64,000 nucleotides of DNA. Source: an uncultured Shimia sp. Lineage in GTDB: Bacteria > Pseudomonadota > Alphaproteobacteria > Rhodobacterales > Rhodobacteraceae. This document shows, piece after piece, positions 42,724 to 52,244 of this stretch. Location of the stretch: the NCBI RefSeq assembly GCF_947493595.1, contig NZ_CANLRL010000003.1, forward strand, positions 372,001-436,000, read 5' to 3'. The translations under genes were made by a program, and so were the position numbers. Position 1 is the stretch's first letter, and the number at the start of each line of letters is the position of its first letter. Under the pieces are notes generated by a model. That model saw only the letters and a list, made by a program, of their open reading frames with translations. It ran no database searches and had not been told where the DNA came from.

Positions 42724-43251
42724 ATGACTGGAAAATTGCTTGGAGGGCTAATTGTGCTGACAGCGTTGGTTGGCGGTGTCGCCATGTATTGGTTGCAGAT
42801 CTATGGCTACTACGACGCGGTGCCAGCGTCGGACATGCAAGACGATGTGCAATTGACCCTTTTGGTGAACGGTCAGGCGGAGCCGATCCTCTATGAGAAC
42901 TTTGAAGCGATCGACAGCGAGAGCTCACCAATCCGGTTTCGCGCGTGTTTCACCACTACAATGAGTGCTGGGATGCTGACGGAAACCTACGAGATGCTGG
43001 AGAAGGCCGAGCCGCGCAATGCGCCGGGCTGGTTTGAGTGCTTTGATGCCAAAGAAATTGGACAGTCGCTGGAGAATGGCGAGGCACTGGCGTTCCTAGG
43101 GCAGAAAGACGTGTTGTATGGCATTGACCGCATTGTGGCGATCCTTCCGGACGGGCGTGGGTTTGCCTGGAACGAAATCAACGCCTGTGGCGAGATTGCT
43201 TTTGACGGCAAGCGTTTGCCCGCGCATTGTCCTCCTCGACCAACGGAGTGA
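42724..43251 (+). CDS. DUF6446 family membrane-anchored protein
   Basis: A 175-residue protein with one N-terminal helix (about 5-24, LLGGLIVLTALVGGVAMYWL) acting as an uncleaved anchor or signal, then a soluble domain presumably in the periplasm. YYDAVPASD, IDSESSPIRFRACFTT, GWFECFDA and NACGEIAFDGKRLPAHCPP are the conserved stretches, with four cysteines that could form disulfides. It matches the DUF6446 group that sits near glyQ/glyS in Rhodobacterales. Function is unknown. GGAAGG precedes the ATG. It is five bases before gltS and likely co-transcribed with gltS and glyS. Confidence 0.75.
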   Translation: MTGKLLGGLIVLTALVGGVAMYWLQIYGYYDAVPASDMQDDVQLTLLVNGQAEPILYENFEAIDSESSPIRFRACFTTTMSAGMLTETYEMLEKAEPRNAPGWFECFDAKEIGQSLENGEALAFLGQKDVLYGIDRIVAILPDGRGFAWNEINACGEIAFDGKRLPAHCPPRPTE

Positions 43252-43256
43252 GCTTT

Positions 43257-44468
43257 ATGGATCAGGTGTTTGTAGTCCCGGAAATGATCACGGCGACTTT
43301 GGGTTTTGCGGTGTTTCTGTTGGGCGCGCGCCTGACCCGCAAAGTGGCCTTTTTGCGAGAGTTTAATATTCCAGAACCTGTGACCGGTGGCTTGATAGCG
43401 GCAGCGATTTTTGCGCTGTTCACGGCGGTGTCGGGCATTGGTCTGAGCTTTGAGACAGCGGCGCGGGATTACTTTCTTGTGGTGTTTTTCGCCGGTATTG
43501 GCCTGAATGCTCGGTTGTCTGACCTGCTATCTGGTGGGAAAATTCTCGCGTTTTTGTTGATGTTAACACTGGGCACGATCATAGTCCAAAACGTCGTGGG
43601 CGTTGTTGGCGCAACCATGTTTGGTCTGCCTGCCCAATCCGGTGTGTTGTTTGGTTCCGCGGCGTTGATTGGCGGGCATGGCACAGCCATCGCCTGGGCG
43701 CCCAATGTGGCAACAGCCACGGGTTTGACCAGTTCTGCCGAACTTGGTGTTGCAATGGCCACACTAGGATTGATTGCAGCCTCTTTGGTGGGCGGGCCAG
43801 TCGCGAAGTTTCTTGTTGGGCGGTACCATCTGAAATCAACCCATGAAGGTGAAGGCGATGTTGTTGGGGTGTCGTTTGCAGAAGAAAACGATGCCACCGA
43901 GATTAGTCATGTAACCTTGATGCGGGTGATGCTCTCAATTCACGTGGCGATCATTCTCGGGTACATTTTGCACGAAGTGTTGGAAGAGATTGGGCTGATG
44001 TTGCCATTGTTCGTGCCGTGCCTGATTGTTGGCATTGTCTTGGGCAACTTGAGATTGTTGCTTGCCCCAAAGGCCCCCCCGGTTGCGCGAACGCCAACTT
44101 TGGCTGTGATCTCAGAGTTTGCGCTTGGAGTTTTTCTGGCAATTTCGCTGATGACCCTGGATTTTTCCACATTGAGCGGTGCTGGGCTCGCGATTATGGC
44201 GACCATTGGCGCGCAGACTTTGATAACTGTGGTTTTGGTTATTCTGGTGCTGTTCCCAATCCTTGGGCGCAACTATGATGCTGCCGTGCTGGCGTCTGGC
44301 TTTGCAGGGTTTTCGCTTGGTGCGACACCCACAGCCATTGCCAATATGACCGCTGTGACCAAGCGATACGGCCCTGCGCCCATCGCTTTTGTCGTTTTGC
44401 CCTTGGTTTCAGCCTTTTTTGTCGATATCGCGAACGCGATTGTCATCCAATCCATCGTGAACTTCTAA
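43257..44468 (+). CDS. gltS: Sodium/glutamate symporter
   Basis: A 403-residue inner-membrane carrier of the GltS family, importing glutamate with Na+. About ten helices in two inverted repeats are seen, with the family loops FGSAALIGGHGTAIAWAP and ASGFAGFSLGATPTAIANM (the GGHGT and GATPTA re-entrant motifs). Start and end fit the family length. GGAG lies eight bases before the ATG, and the DUF6446 stop is five bases upstream. Placement in the middle of the glyQ-glyS region is unusual for a glutamate carrier and may simply reflect read-through transcription. Confidence 0.9.
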   Translation: MDQVFVVPEMITATLGFAVFLLGARLTRKVAFLREFNIPEPVTGGLIAAAIFALFTAVSGIGLSFETAARDYFLVVFFAGIGLNARLSDLLSGGKILAFLLMLTLGTIIVQNVVGVVGATMFGLPAQSGVLFGSAALIGGHGTAIAWAPNVATATGLTSSAELGVAMATLGLIAASLVGGPVAKFLVGRYHLKSTHEGEGDVVGVSFAEENDATEISHVTLMRVMLSIHVAIILGYILHEVLEEIGLMLPLFVPCLIVGIVLGNLRLLLAPKAPPVARTPTLAVISEFALGVFLAISLMTLDFSTLSGAGLAIMATIGAQTLITVVLVILVLFPILGRNYDAAVLASGFAGFSLGATPTAIANMTAVTKRYGPAPIAFVVLPLVSAFFVDIANAIVIQSIVNF

Positions 44469-44477
44469 GGACCCGTC

Positions 44478-46703
44478 ATGCCAGATCTGCTGATCGAACT
44501 TTTCTCCGAAGAAATTCCCGCGCGTATGCAGGCGCGGGCCGCTGATGATCTCAAGAAAAAGGTCACGGATGGTTTGGTTGAGGCCGGTTTGACCTACGCC
44601 CATGCGCGTGCGTTTTCGACGCCGCGCCGTTTGACCCTGGCGATTGAGGACCTTTTGGCGGAAAGCCCGACGGTCAAGGAAGAGCGCAAGGGGCCCAAAG
44701 TGGGCGCGCCAGACAAAGCCATCGAAGGCTTCCTGCGTGGTGCAGGTGTGTCGCGCGAGGACCTGGAAGAGCGCGAGACGCCCAAAGGAGCGGTGTTCTT
44801 CGCCTCCATCACCAAACCGGGCCGTGCGGCTTCCGACATCGTGGCCGAGGTTCTGGAAGACACCGTTCGCAACTTCCCATGGCCCAAATCCATGCGCTGG
44901 GGTGCAGGATCTCTGCGGTGGGTGCGCCCACTACATTCGATCCTGTGCATTTTGAGCGCTGAGGATGGTCACACGGTTGTGCCGCTCGATATTGACGGGA
45001 TCAAATCTGGGGACACCACCGAGGGTCATCGCTTTATGGGCAGTGGTCGTTTCACCGTACACGGGTTTGAGGACTATGAGGTCAAGCTGAAGCGCGACCG
45101 CGTGATCCTGAACGCCGAGGAGCGGGCCGAAACCATCTGGAACGACGCCACCAACATGGCGTTTGCCCAAGGCCTGGAACTGGTTGAAGATAAAGGTCTG
45201 CTGGCCGAGGTTGCAGGTCTTGTGGAATGGCCGGTTGTCTTGATGGGGGACATTGCCGAGGATTTCCTTGGGCTGCCGCCCGAGGTGCTGCAGACCTCGA
45301 TGAAAGAACATCAGAAGTTTTTCTCGGTAAAGAACCCAAAGACGGGTCGGATCGAAAAATTTATCACCGTCGCCAACCGCGAGACCAAAGACAACGGCGA
45401 GACCATTCTGGCGGGGAACCAGAAAGTGCTGTTTGCGCGGTTGTCTGACGCGAAGTTTTTCTGGGAAAATGACATTCGCGTGGCCTCAGCTGGGGCGGAT
45501 GCGTGGCTTGAGAGCCTGAACAATGTGACCTTCCACAACAAGCTGGGCAGCCAGGGCGACCGGATCGCGCGCATTGCGGCGTTGGCGAGCGAAGTCGCTC
45601 CAGTAACCGGAGCGTCCTTTGGTGAGGCGGACAAAGCTGCGCGTTGGGCCAAAGCGGACCTGAGCTCCGAGATGGTTTATGAATTCCCTGAGCTGCAGGG
45701 CTTGATGGGCCGGTATTACGGCGAAGCGGCAGGGCATTCTGCAGCGGTTGCCGCAGCGGCAGAAGAGCATTATTCGCCGCTTGGCCCGTCTGATGACGTG
45801 CCAACCGCGCCAGTGTCGGTGGCGGTGGCCATGGCGGATAAGCTCGACACGCTGACAGGTTTCTGGGCGATTGACGAGAAGCCAACCGGCTCCAAAGACC
45901 CGTTTGCGCTGCGTCGTGCGGCGCTGGGCGTGATCCGTTTGGTTTTGGAGAACAACTTACGTTTGTCTCTTGATGCGCATGTGGATCGCCAATTGTTGCG
46001 CCACAAAGCGCATGAGACACAGGACGACAAGCTGGCGGCGGTTCTTGCCAAGGATTTGGAGCAAGAGATTGCGGAGCACGGTGTGCTGGGTGCTGTTGTG
46101 CACACGGTCAAAGCGGCCATTGATGGCGAGCTGCCGAAGCACATCGAGGCGCTACGCGATATCTTGCCAGATACTTCGACAGACCTTCTCTCCTTCTTCC
46201 ACGATCGTCTCAAAGTCTATTTGCGTGAACAGGGCGTGCGACATGACGTGATCGACGCCTGCATTGCGATGCCAGGCAACGATGATCTCGCGCTGCTGGT
46301 TGCGCGGGCAAAAGCACTGCAGGATTTTGTCGGCACCGAGGATGGTGAAAACCTGCTGCAAGGCTTCAAACGTGCCAACAACATTCTGAGCCAGGCCGAA
46401 GAGAAAGACGGTGTGGAGTACTCTTATGGCGCAGATGTGAAATTTGCCGAGGACGATAGCGAGAAAGCGCTGTTTGCGGCGCTGGATGCTGCGGAAGGGG
46501 CGATTGCGTCGGCGATTAAGGCCGAAGACTTCGCTTCTGCGATGGGTACCATGGCCACGTTGCGCGCGCCGATTGATGCGTTCTTTGAGGCAGTGCAAGT
46601 GAACAGCGACAACGACATCGTGCGCCGCAACCGCTTGAACCTGCTGTCGCGCATTCGCGTGATCTGTCTTCAAGCTGCAGATTTGACTCGCGTCGAAGGC
46701 TAA
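44478..46703 (+). CDS. glyS: Glycine--tRNA ligase beta subunit
   Basis: A 741-residue tRNA-binding subunit that works with GlyQ to charge tRNA-Gly. LLIELFSEEIPARMQ at the start, FSTPRRLTL, GPKVGAPDKAIEGFLRG and MRWGAGSLRWVRPLHSI are family hallmarks. A DALR-like anticodon-binding end region with FFEAVQVNSDN closes the protein. It is somewhat longer than the 690-residue E. coli subunit. AAGGA precedes the ATG nine bases after the gltS stop. Confidence 0.96.
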   Translation: MPDLLIELFSEEIPARMQARAADDLKKKVTDGLVEAGLTYAHARAFSTPRRLTLAIEDLLAESPTVKEERKGPKVGAPDKAIEGFLRGAGVSREDLEERETPKGAVFFASITKPGRAASDIVAEVLEDTVRNFPWPKSMRWGAGSLRWVRPLHSILCILSAEDGHTVVPLDIDGIKSGDTTEGHRFMGSGRFTVHGFEDYEVKLKRDRVILNAEERAETIWNDATNMAFAQGLELVEDKGLLAEVAGLVEWPVVLMGDIAEDFLGLPPEVLQTSMKEHQKFFSVKNPKTGRIEKFITVANRETKDNGETILAGNQKVLFARLSDAKFFWENDIRVASAGADAWLESLNNVTFHNKLGSQGDRIARIAALASEVAPVTGASFGEADKAARWAKADLSSEMVYEFPELQGLMGRYYGEAAGHSAAVAAAAEEHYSPLGPSDDVPTAPVSVAVAMADKLDTLTGFWAIDEKPTGSKDPFALRRAALGVIRLVLENNLRLSLDAHVDRQLLRHKAHETQDDKLAAVLAKDLEQEIAEHGVLGAVVHTVKAAIDGELPKHIEALRDILPDTSTDLLSFFHDRLKVYLREQGVRHDVIDACIAMPGNDDLALLVARAKALQDFVGTEDGENLLQGFKRANNILSQAEEKDGVEYSYGADVKFAEDDSEKALFAALDAAEGAIASAIKAEDFASAMGTMATLRAPIDAFFEAVQVNSDNDIVRRNRLNLLSRIRVICLQAADLTRVEG

Positions 46704-46792
46704 CTGCCTCAAAATTGTCGTGGCGGAACAGCAAAGGCTTGTTTCGTCGCGACGGCTGTCTATGCTGCATTGCACAACAAATAGGTGCCGCA

Positions 46793-49333
46793 GTGCAGCA
46801 AAGCGATCCGCATATCACCCTGATCACCCCTGATGCGCCGATGAGTCCCGCGACCCATGGCGGACGTGCTAAGTGTTTGCAGCGATTGGTGCGATTGGAC
46901 CTACCGGTGCCAGAAACCGTGGCGCTGTCATTTGATGCGGTGCATGGGCTTGCGGCCGGTGAGCTACCGGATGTGGCACGTATGCTGGCGCCCTTTTCTG
47001 ATGATCAGCTGTTGTGCGTGCGGCCCAGCTCCGAAGATCCGGATTGGGGTGGTCCCGGGGCGATTTTGAACATCGGTATAAATGATGTGTTGTTTGGAAA
47101 GCTGAGCGACAGCATCGGCGCGGAGGCAGCAACCAAGCTTTACCTGAAATTTATTCAGTCCTATTCGACCCATGTTGCGCGGCTGGATCCTGATATATTT
47201 GACGACCTGGATAGTGGTTCGGCAGATGCTGTGTCCGATTATCTGGCGGCTTATGAGGATGAGGCGGAAGAACCGTTTCCGCAATCTCTCGAAACCCAAT
47301 TGATTGGTGTGTTGCGCTCCATGGCGAGGGCTTGGGAAGGCACAACCGCACGGTTATTGCGCCAGGCCAAAGGGGCGCCGGCGGATGCCGGACTTGGGTT
47401 GGTCATTCAAGCGATGGCGCTGGGCGTTGGCAAAGGCGAGAGTGGCAGTGGCGTGCTGCAGTTGGTGAACAGCGACACTGGATTGCCGCAAATCACCGGG
47501 CGTTACATGAGCCAATCTCAGGGACGTGACGCCATGCAGACCGGTGCCGCCGCGTTGTTTCTCAAAAAGGATGAGCGTGGGGCTTCCCTGGAAGAACAGG
47601 CACCGCAGGCCTTTGATCAGTTGATCGAGTTTTCCATTTTGATGCGCAAACGCTTGCGTGAAGAAATGCAAATCGAGTTCACGCTTGAAAACGGGAAACT
47701 CCGTATCTTGGACGGTGTACGCGTACAACGCAGCGCACGGGCTGCGGTGCGGATTGCGGTGTCTTTGGCAGAGGATAAGATCATACCGCGCGAAGAGGCA
47801 GTCATGCGGGTGGAGCCGCGTGCGCTGAACGAGCTGTTGCATCGTCAGGTCGATCCGGAGGCAGAACGGGATGTGTTGGGGACCGGTATTGCGGCCAGTC
47901 CCGGAGCGGCCACAGGTAAGATTGTTTTCACGGCGGCCGAAGCGCAGGCAAGCGCGGCCCGTGGCGAAGCCTGTGTGTTGGTGCGGCGGGAAACCAATCC
48001 CGAAGACATTCGCGGAATGCATGCTGCGAGTGCTGCTTTGACAGAACGCGGCGGTATGACCAGCCATGCGGCGGTAATCGGCCGTGGCCTTGGTTTGCCT
48101 TGTGTTGTTGGCGCGACGTCTATGCGCTTTCAAACGCGAAAGAAGCGCATCGTTGCTGCAGATGGACGGATTTTTCAGGAAGGTGACGTCATCACCGTGG
48201 ATGGCACCAACGGGCAGATTTTGGCCGGTGCGCCCAAGATGCTGGAAGCGGCTTTGGACGACTCGTTTCAGACTTTGATGGAATGGGCGGATGAGAGCCG
48301 CGACATTGGGGTGCGCGCCAACGCGGATACGCCCGCCGATGCCAAAACCGCGCTGACCTTTCAGGCAGAAGGCATTGGCTTGTGCCGGACTGAACACATG
48401 TTCTTTGAAGCAGATCAGCTGATTGCGATGCGTGAAGTCATTTTTGCCAATGGGCCGGAAGATCGCAGCGTGGCATTGCAGGCGCTGTTGCCGATGCAGC
48501 GCGACATGTTTGTTGAGTTGTTTGAGTTGATGGACGGGCGGCCGTTGTGCATTCGTCTGTTTGACCCGCCGCTTCACGAATTTCTGCCGACGGATCGCGC
48601 GGGATTGCGCGATTTGGCGGAGGCATTGAACTTGCCGTTGTCGGATGTCACTCGACGTGTTGAAGCCTTGGTGGAATACAACCCAATGCTGGGCATGCGC
48701 GGTGTTCGGCTTGGAATTACGGTTCCTGAAATTCTTGACATGCAAGCTCGGGCGATCTTTGAGGCGACCTTGGATGCCTGTGGCGATGAGGATCCCGTGG
48801 TGCCGGAGATCATGATCCCGCTGGTATCGGCCAAGCGGGAGGTTGAGCTGGTCAAAACCCGCATTGATGCGATTGCGGCAGCGGTGAAAACCGAGCGTGG
48901 GCGAGATTTTGACTATCGGCTTGGCGTCATGGTGGAAACGCCGCGGGCTGCGCTGCGCGCAGAGGATATCGCACCTCATTGTGAGTTCTTCAGTTTTGGC
49001 ACCAACGACCTGACCCAAATGACCTATGGTCTGTCACGAGATGATGCCGGGCGGTTTATGAGCCCCTATGTGCAGCAAGGTGTCTTTCCTGAGGACCCGT
49101 TCCACACACTGGATCAGGAAGGTGTGGGCGAGTTGTTGCGGCTTGGGGCTGAGCGGGGACGTCGCGCACAGCCCGGTTTGACGCTATCAGTCTGTGGTGA
49201 ACATGGCGGTAGCCCCGAATCGATTGCCTTCTGTCGTGAGATTGGTTTGGACTATGTGTCCTGCTCTCCATTCCGGGTGCCCGTCGCCCGCTTGGCGGCG
49301 GCCCAATTGGCGATTGCGGATAAGCTACAATAA
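46793..49333 (+). CDS. Pyruvate, phosphate dikinase-like PEP-utilising enzyme
   Basis: An 846-residue paralogue of pyruvate, phosphate dikinase, which interconverts pyruvate and phosphoenolpyruvate. A compact ATP-grasp region covers about 1-370 (VRPSSEDPDWGGPGA, ILNIG). A phosphohistidine swivel domain carries H425 in GGMTSHAAVIGRG. A complete PEP/pyruvate barrel has GIGLCRTEHMFF, PMLGMRGVRLG, FFSFGTNDLTQ and C801 in SVCGEHGGSPES. The N-terminus is shorter and more diverged than canonical PPDK, so a changed nucleotide or phosphate partner is possible. The start is probably GTG at 46793, giving MQQSDPHITL; a longer frame back to 46715 is less likely. It follows glyS by 89 bases. Confidence 0.8.
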   Translation: MQQSDPHITLITPDAPMSPATHGGRAKCLQRLVRLDLPVPETVALSFDAVHGLAAGELPDVARMLAPFSDDQLLCVRPSSEDPDWGGPGAILNIGINDVLFGKLSDSIGAEAATKLYLKFIQSYSTHVARLDPDIFDDLDSGSADAVSDYLAAYEDEAEEPFPQSLETQLIGVLRSMARAWEGTTARLLRQAKGAPADAGLGLVIQAMALGVGKGESGSGVLQLVNSDTGLPQITGRYMSQSQGRDAMQTGAAALFLKKDERGASLEEQAPQAFDQLIEFSILMRKRLREEMQIEFTLENGKLRILDGVRVQRSARAAVRIAVSLAEDKIIPREEAVMRVEPRALNELLHRQVDPEAERDVLGTGIAASPGAATGKIVFTAAEAQASAARGEACVLVRRETNPEDIRGMHAASAALTERGGMTSHAAVIGRGLGLPCVVGATSMRFQTRKKRIVAADGRIFQEGDVITVDGTNGQILAGAPKMLEAALDDSFQTLMEWADESRDIGVRANADTPADAKTALTFQAEGIGLCRTEHMFFEADQLIAMREVIFANGPEDRSVALQALLPMQRDMFVELFELMDGRPLCIRLFDPPLHEFLPTDRAGLRDLAEALNLPLSDVTRRVEALVEYNPMLGMRGVRLGITVPEILDMQARAIFEATLDACGDEDPVVPEIMIPLVSAKREVELVKTRIDAIAAAVKTERGRDFDYRLGVMVETPRAALRAEDIAPHCEFFSFGTNDLTQMTYGLSRDDAGRFMSPYVQQGVFPEDPFHTLDQEGVGELLRLGAERGRRAQPGLTLSVCGEHGGSPESIAFCREIGLDYVSCSPFRVPVARLAAAQLAIADKLQ

Positions 49334-49480
49334 ACTAAGGAAAAAATCGCTCTAAATTTGCTGAGTTTCTGCCACACCTTTGGTGCGGCATTGTGCATTA
49401 GTGGACCATTTACGCTTTTTCCTTTAAGAGACGCCTCGTTAACAGCTGCCAGGGGCGCCTTGCCCCGCCATGAGGTTCCG

Positions 49481-50125
49481 ATGCGCCAACTGATTGTTAG
49501 TGTTATTGCATTTGCTTTGACTGCCGGTCTGGCTTCCGCAGAAGCGACTCCGTCCAACGTCAAAAACAAAGAGAAACCTCGCCAGCTGGTGCTGTTTGAC
49601 GGCAAGTCCCTGCGCGACATTTTTGGCGCCAAGAAGAAACAAGCGCCAACCGAAATCAGCTACAGCCGGGCGTTTATTGATAGTCAGCCAAAGGTGGCGG
49701 AGGCGAATCGTACGGCGGAATGGCAGTGTCTTTCCGAAGCGTTGTATTTTGAAGCTCGTGGCGAAAGCGTGAAGGGGCAGTTTGCGGTGGCAGAGGTCAT
49801 CATGAACCGGTCCAAACACGCCTCCTTCCCTGACAGTGTCTGTGGCGTTATCAATCAGGGCACTGCGAGTGGTCGCAAATATCAGTGTCAGTTCACCTAT
49901 AACTGTGACGGAATTAGCAACAAAATCCGCGAGCACGGTGCGTATGAACGCGTCGGCAAAGTGGCGCAGCTGCTTTTGGACGGCGCGCCAAAACAGCTGA
50001 CGGATGGCGCGACGCACTATCACACCAAAGCGGTGAACCCACGTTGGGCGCGCACTTTCCCGCGCACCACGACAATTGGGGTGCATCATTTCTACCGGAT
50101 GCCGACGCGTCTTTCCCAAAACTAA
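49481..50125 (+). CDS. Cell-wall hydrolase, SleB family (secreted)
   Basis: A 214-residue exported protein with a signal peptide (about 1-20, ending GLASA) and a SleB/Hydrolase_2 domain from about 80. The catalytic glutamates are in CLSEALYFEARGE (E86, E91). VAEVIMNRSKH, FPDSVCGVINQG, CQFTYNCDG and GATHYHTKAVNPRWA complete the domain. SleB-type enzymes are lytic transglycosylase-like peptidoglycan hydrolases; in non-spore formers they probably act in cell-wall remodelling. The ATG 49481 has GAGG upstream and gives the signal peptide. A hairpin follows the stop (50151-50169). Confidence 0.88.
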   Translation: MRQLIVSVIAFALTAGLASAEATPSNVKNKEKPRQLVLFDGKSLRDIFGAKKKQAPTEISYSRAFIDSQPKVAEANRTAEWQCLSEALYFEARGESVKGQFAVAEVIMNRSKHASFPDSVCGVINQGTASGRKYQCQFTYNCDGISNKIREHGAYERVGKVAQLLLDGAPKQLTDGATHYHTKAVNPRWARTFPRTTTIGVHHFYRMPTRLSQN

Positions 50126-50150
50126 GTCATTGCGCGAAATCGGGCGTTTC

Positions 50151-50172
50151 AGCGGCGTATTGCGCCGCTTTC
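50151..50172 (+). terminator. Candidate terminator after the SleB-type gene
   Basis: AGCGGCG (50151-50157) pairs with CGCCGCT (50163-50169), a seven-pair stem with a five-base loop. The following T-run is weak (TTTCC), so it may be only a partial terminator. Confidence 0.4.
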
Positions 50173-50253
50173 CGCTATGGTTTGCACAGGGCGGGCCTGA
50201 TAAAGCCTGCGCATACCCTTAAAAGGGGACAGACAACTGCGCGGACCTGACCT

Positions 50254-51186
50254 ATGAGCAACGAAATTCGACTGGCCTTTGCCCACCCTTCGGAACGCGC
50301 GGAGGCGACGTCCGGATCTGATCCGCTGGATCGGATCTCTTTGCGGGATCATATTGTCGAAGTTGAGATTGGGGCGTTTCAGGCGGAGCGGGGTGCCACG
50401 CAGCGCGTGTGTTTTAATGTCGTCGTTGAAGTGCTACCGACAAACGCTGCGGTGGCTGATGATGATGTGGACCGCATCTTGTCCTATGACAAAGTTACGG
50501 AAGCGATCGCTTTTGAGTTGGCGGCAGAACGCCTAAATCTCCTGGAAACCTTGGCGGCACGGGTGGCTGACCGGGTGTTGCTTGAACCTCAGGCGCAGCG
50601 GGTTTTTGTTCGGATTGAGAAACTGGATCGTGGTCCGGGCGCACTTGGTGTGGAAATTGTGCGCTCTCGAAAAGCACATTTGTTGCCAGTCGAGACTTTG
50701 GTTGACGAAGAGCCAATAAAGCCGCGCGTAGTCTATGTCTCCAATGAAGCGCGGAACTCTGAAAATCTGCCTGGTTGGATCGACCAGCTTGAAGAGTCGG
50801 GTGTTCCGTTGATTTTATGTGTGGGCGCACCGGATGTGACGGCGCCGCAGACTAGTCAAGATCTGACACAGAGGCGTGTGGACCTGCTGGCGATAGAGCA
50901 AAATGCCTGGATGCTGGCGGCGCGAGACAAGCGGTGCGTGGTTGTGGATACGCGCACTGAGCTGGATTGGGCGATGAAGAATGGCCAAATTTGCGTGTGG
51001 GCGCCTTCTAAGATTGTGCTGGATGCAGTGGAAGGGCCGGATGCTCTGCCCAGCGATCCTCTGGGGCTTGCGTCGTGGTTCGCCGCTGAGATGCAGTCGG
51101 AAGCGTTTTGGGTCATTGGGGATGCCGACGTTACCGCAGGGGACACCGCAAGCCGGTACGTTGCGATCTCCCAGAAATCCCTTTGA
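50254..51186 (+). CDS. folB: Dihydroneopterin aldolase with C-terminal extension
   Basis: A 310-residue protein. Residues about 25-140 are a FolB domain: ISLRDHIVEVEIGAFQAER, QRVCFNVVVEV, ILSYDKVTEAI, LNLLETLAARVADRVL and VFVRIEKLDRG. It cleaves dihydroneopterin to 6-hydroxymethyl-dihydropterin plus glycolaldehyde. Standard FolB is about 120 residues, so the remaining 165 (VYVSNEARNSENLPGW onward) form an extra domain of unknown role, rich in short alternating beta/alpha stretches. It may be regulatory or stabilise the oligomer. folP follows by 38 bases and then glmM, so folate and cell-wall precursors are co-expressed. Confidence 0.85.
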   Translation: MSNEIRLAFAHPSERAEATSGSDPLDRISLRDHIVEVEIGAFQAERGATQRVCFNVVVEVLPTNAAVADDDVDRILSYDKVTEAIAFELAAERLNLLETLAARVADRVLLEPQAQRVFVRIEKLDRGPGALGVEIVRSRKAHLLPVETLVDEEPIKPRVVYVSNEARNSENLPGWIDQLEESGVPLILCVGAPDVTAPQTSQDLTQRRVDLLAIEQNAWMLAARDKRCVVVDTRTELDWAMKNGQICVWAPSKIVLDAVEGPDALPSDPLGLASWFAAEMQSEAFWVIGDADVTAGDTASRYVAISQKSL

Positions 51187-51224
51187 CTCTTGATTTTTGA
51201 GCCGGGTTTGCGCAAGCAGCCGAT

Positions 51225-52244
51225 ATGAAACTCTATTTTCGTCCCATCGCTCAAACCGATGCCGCGCGCCCCCAAAGTGCCAGAACATTGGCCGGTGGCT
51301 GGTGTTGGTTTACCCATGTTGAAGTGTTGCAACGTGGTCGTGCTGCGTATGTAACCCCGGTGACAGATGTTCCAGCTGACGTCCTGACACGGCTTTGCGC
51401 CGCGCGTGCCCCGATTTGTGGTTTGGATATGGGCATCGCTCATCTTATGGGGATTTTGAACGTGACGCCGGACAGCTTCTCGGACGGCGGGCAGTTCGAC
51501 GGCGTTGCACCGGCTTTGCGACAAGCAGAGGCTATGGCTGCGGCGGGGGCGTGCCTGATCGACGTTGGGGGTGAAAGCACGCGTCCAGGTGCCGATTTTG
51601 TGCCGATAAAGGATGAGATCGCACGGACCGCGCCTGCTATTCGCGAGATTTCTGGCAGGCTAGATGTACCGATCAGTATCGACACACGTAAGTCTGAGGT
51701 GGCGCTTCAGGCTTTGTCAGCAGGAGCGTCACTGGTGAATGATGTGTCCGGGTTCACTTATGATCTGCAATTGGCAGAGTTCGCCAGAGCCGCAAGCGTT
51801 CCAGTTTGTGTGATGCATGCGCAAGGTGACCCGGCGACGATGCAGCAAAACCCAACCTATGATGATGTTTTGCTTGATGTTTATGACTTCCTTGAAACAC
51901 AAGTTGAGCATCTGACATCTCGGGGAATTGCGCGCGACCAGATCGTCGTAGACCCCGGCATTGGCTTTGGCAAAACCCTTGCGCATAACCTTGCTTTACT
52001 GGCGCGACTGAGCCTGTTTCACGGTTTGGGCTGTCCCATTCTGTTGGGCGCGTCACGGAAGAAGTTTGTCGGCACCATCGGCAAGGCTTCGCTTGCACAG
52101 GAGCGGATGCCGGGCTCTGTGGCGGTTGCGCTTGAAGGTGTGGCGCAAGGCGCGCAAATTGTGCGCGTACATGACGTGGCGGAGACCCGTCAGGCTTTGA
52201 ATCTGTGGCAGGCAGTGACGACAGGAGACTACAATGACGCGTAA
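51225..52244 (+). CDS. folP: Dihydropteroate synthase
   Basis: A 339-residue enzyme that joins 6-hydroxymethyl-dihydropterin pyrophosphate to p-aminobenzoate, the sulfonamide target. [15 protein letters not shown] (75-89) and VGGESTRPG (113-121) form the conserved pterin-site loops. [25 protein letters not shown] and GASRKKFVG complete the TIM barrel. About 65 residues precede the first barrel strand, longer than E. coli FolP. The last 11 bases overlap glmM in another frame. It follows folB, in pathway order. Confidence 0.95.
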   Translation: MKLYFRPIAQTDAARPQSARTLAGGWCWFTHVEVLQRGRAAYVTPVTDVPADVLTRLCAARAPICGLDMGIAHLMGILNVTPDSFSDGGQFDGVAPALRQAEAMAAAGACLIDVGGESTRPGADFVPIKDEIARTAPAIREISGRLDVPISIDTRKSEVALQALSAGASLVNDVSGFTYDLQLAEFARAASVPVCVMHAQGDPATMQQNPTYDDVLLDVYDFLETQVEHLTSRGIARDQIVVDPGIGFGKTLAHNLALLARLSLFHGLGCPILLGASRKKFVGTIGKASLAQERMPGSVAVALEGVAQGAQIVRVHDVAETRQALNLWQAVTTGDYNDA

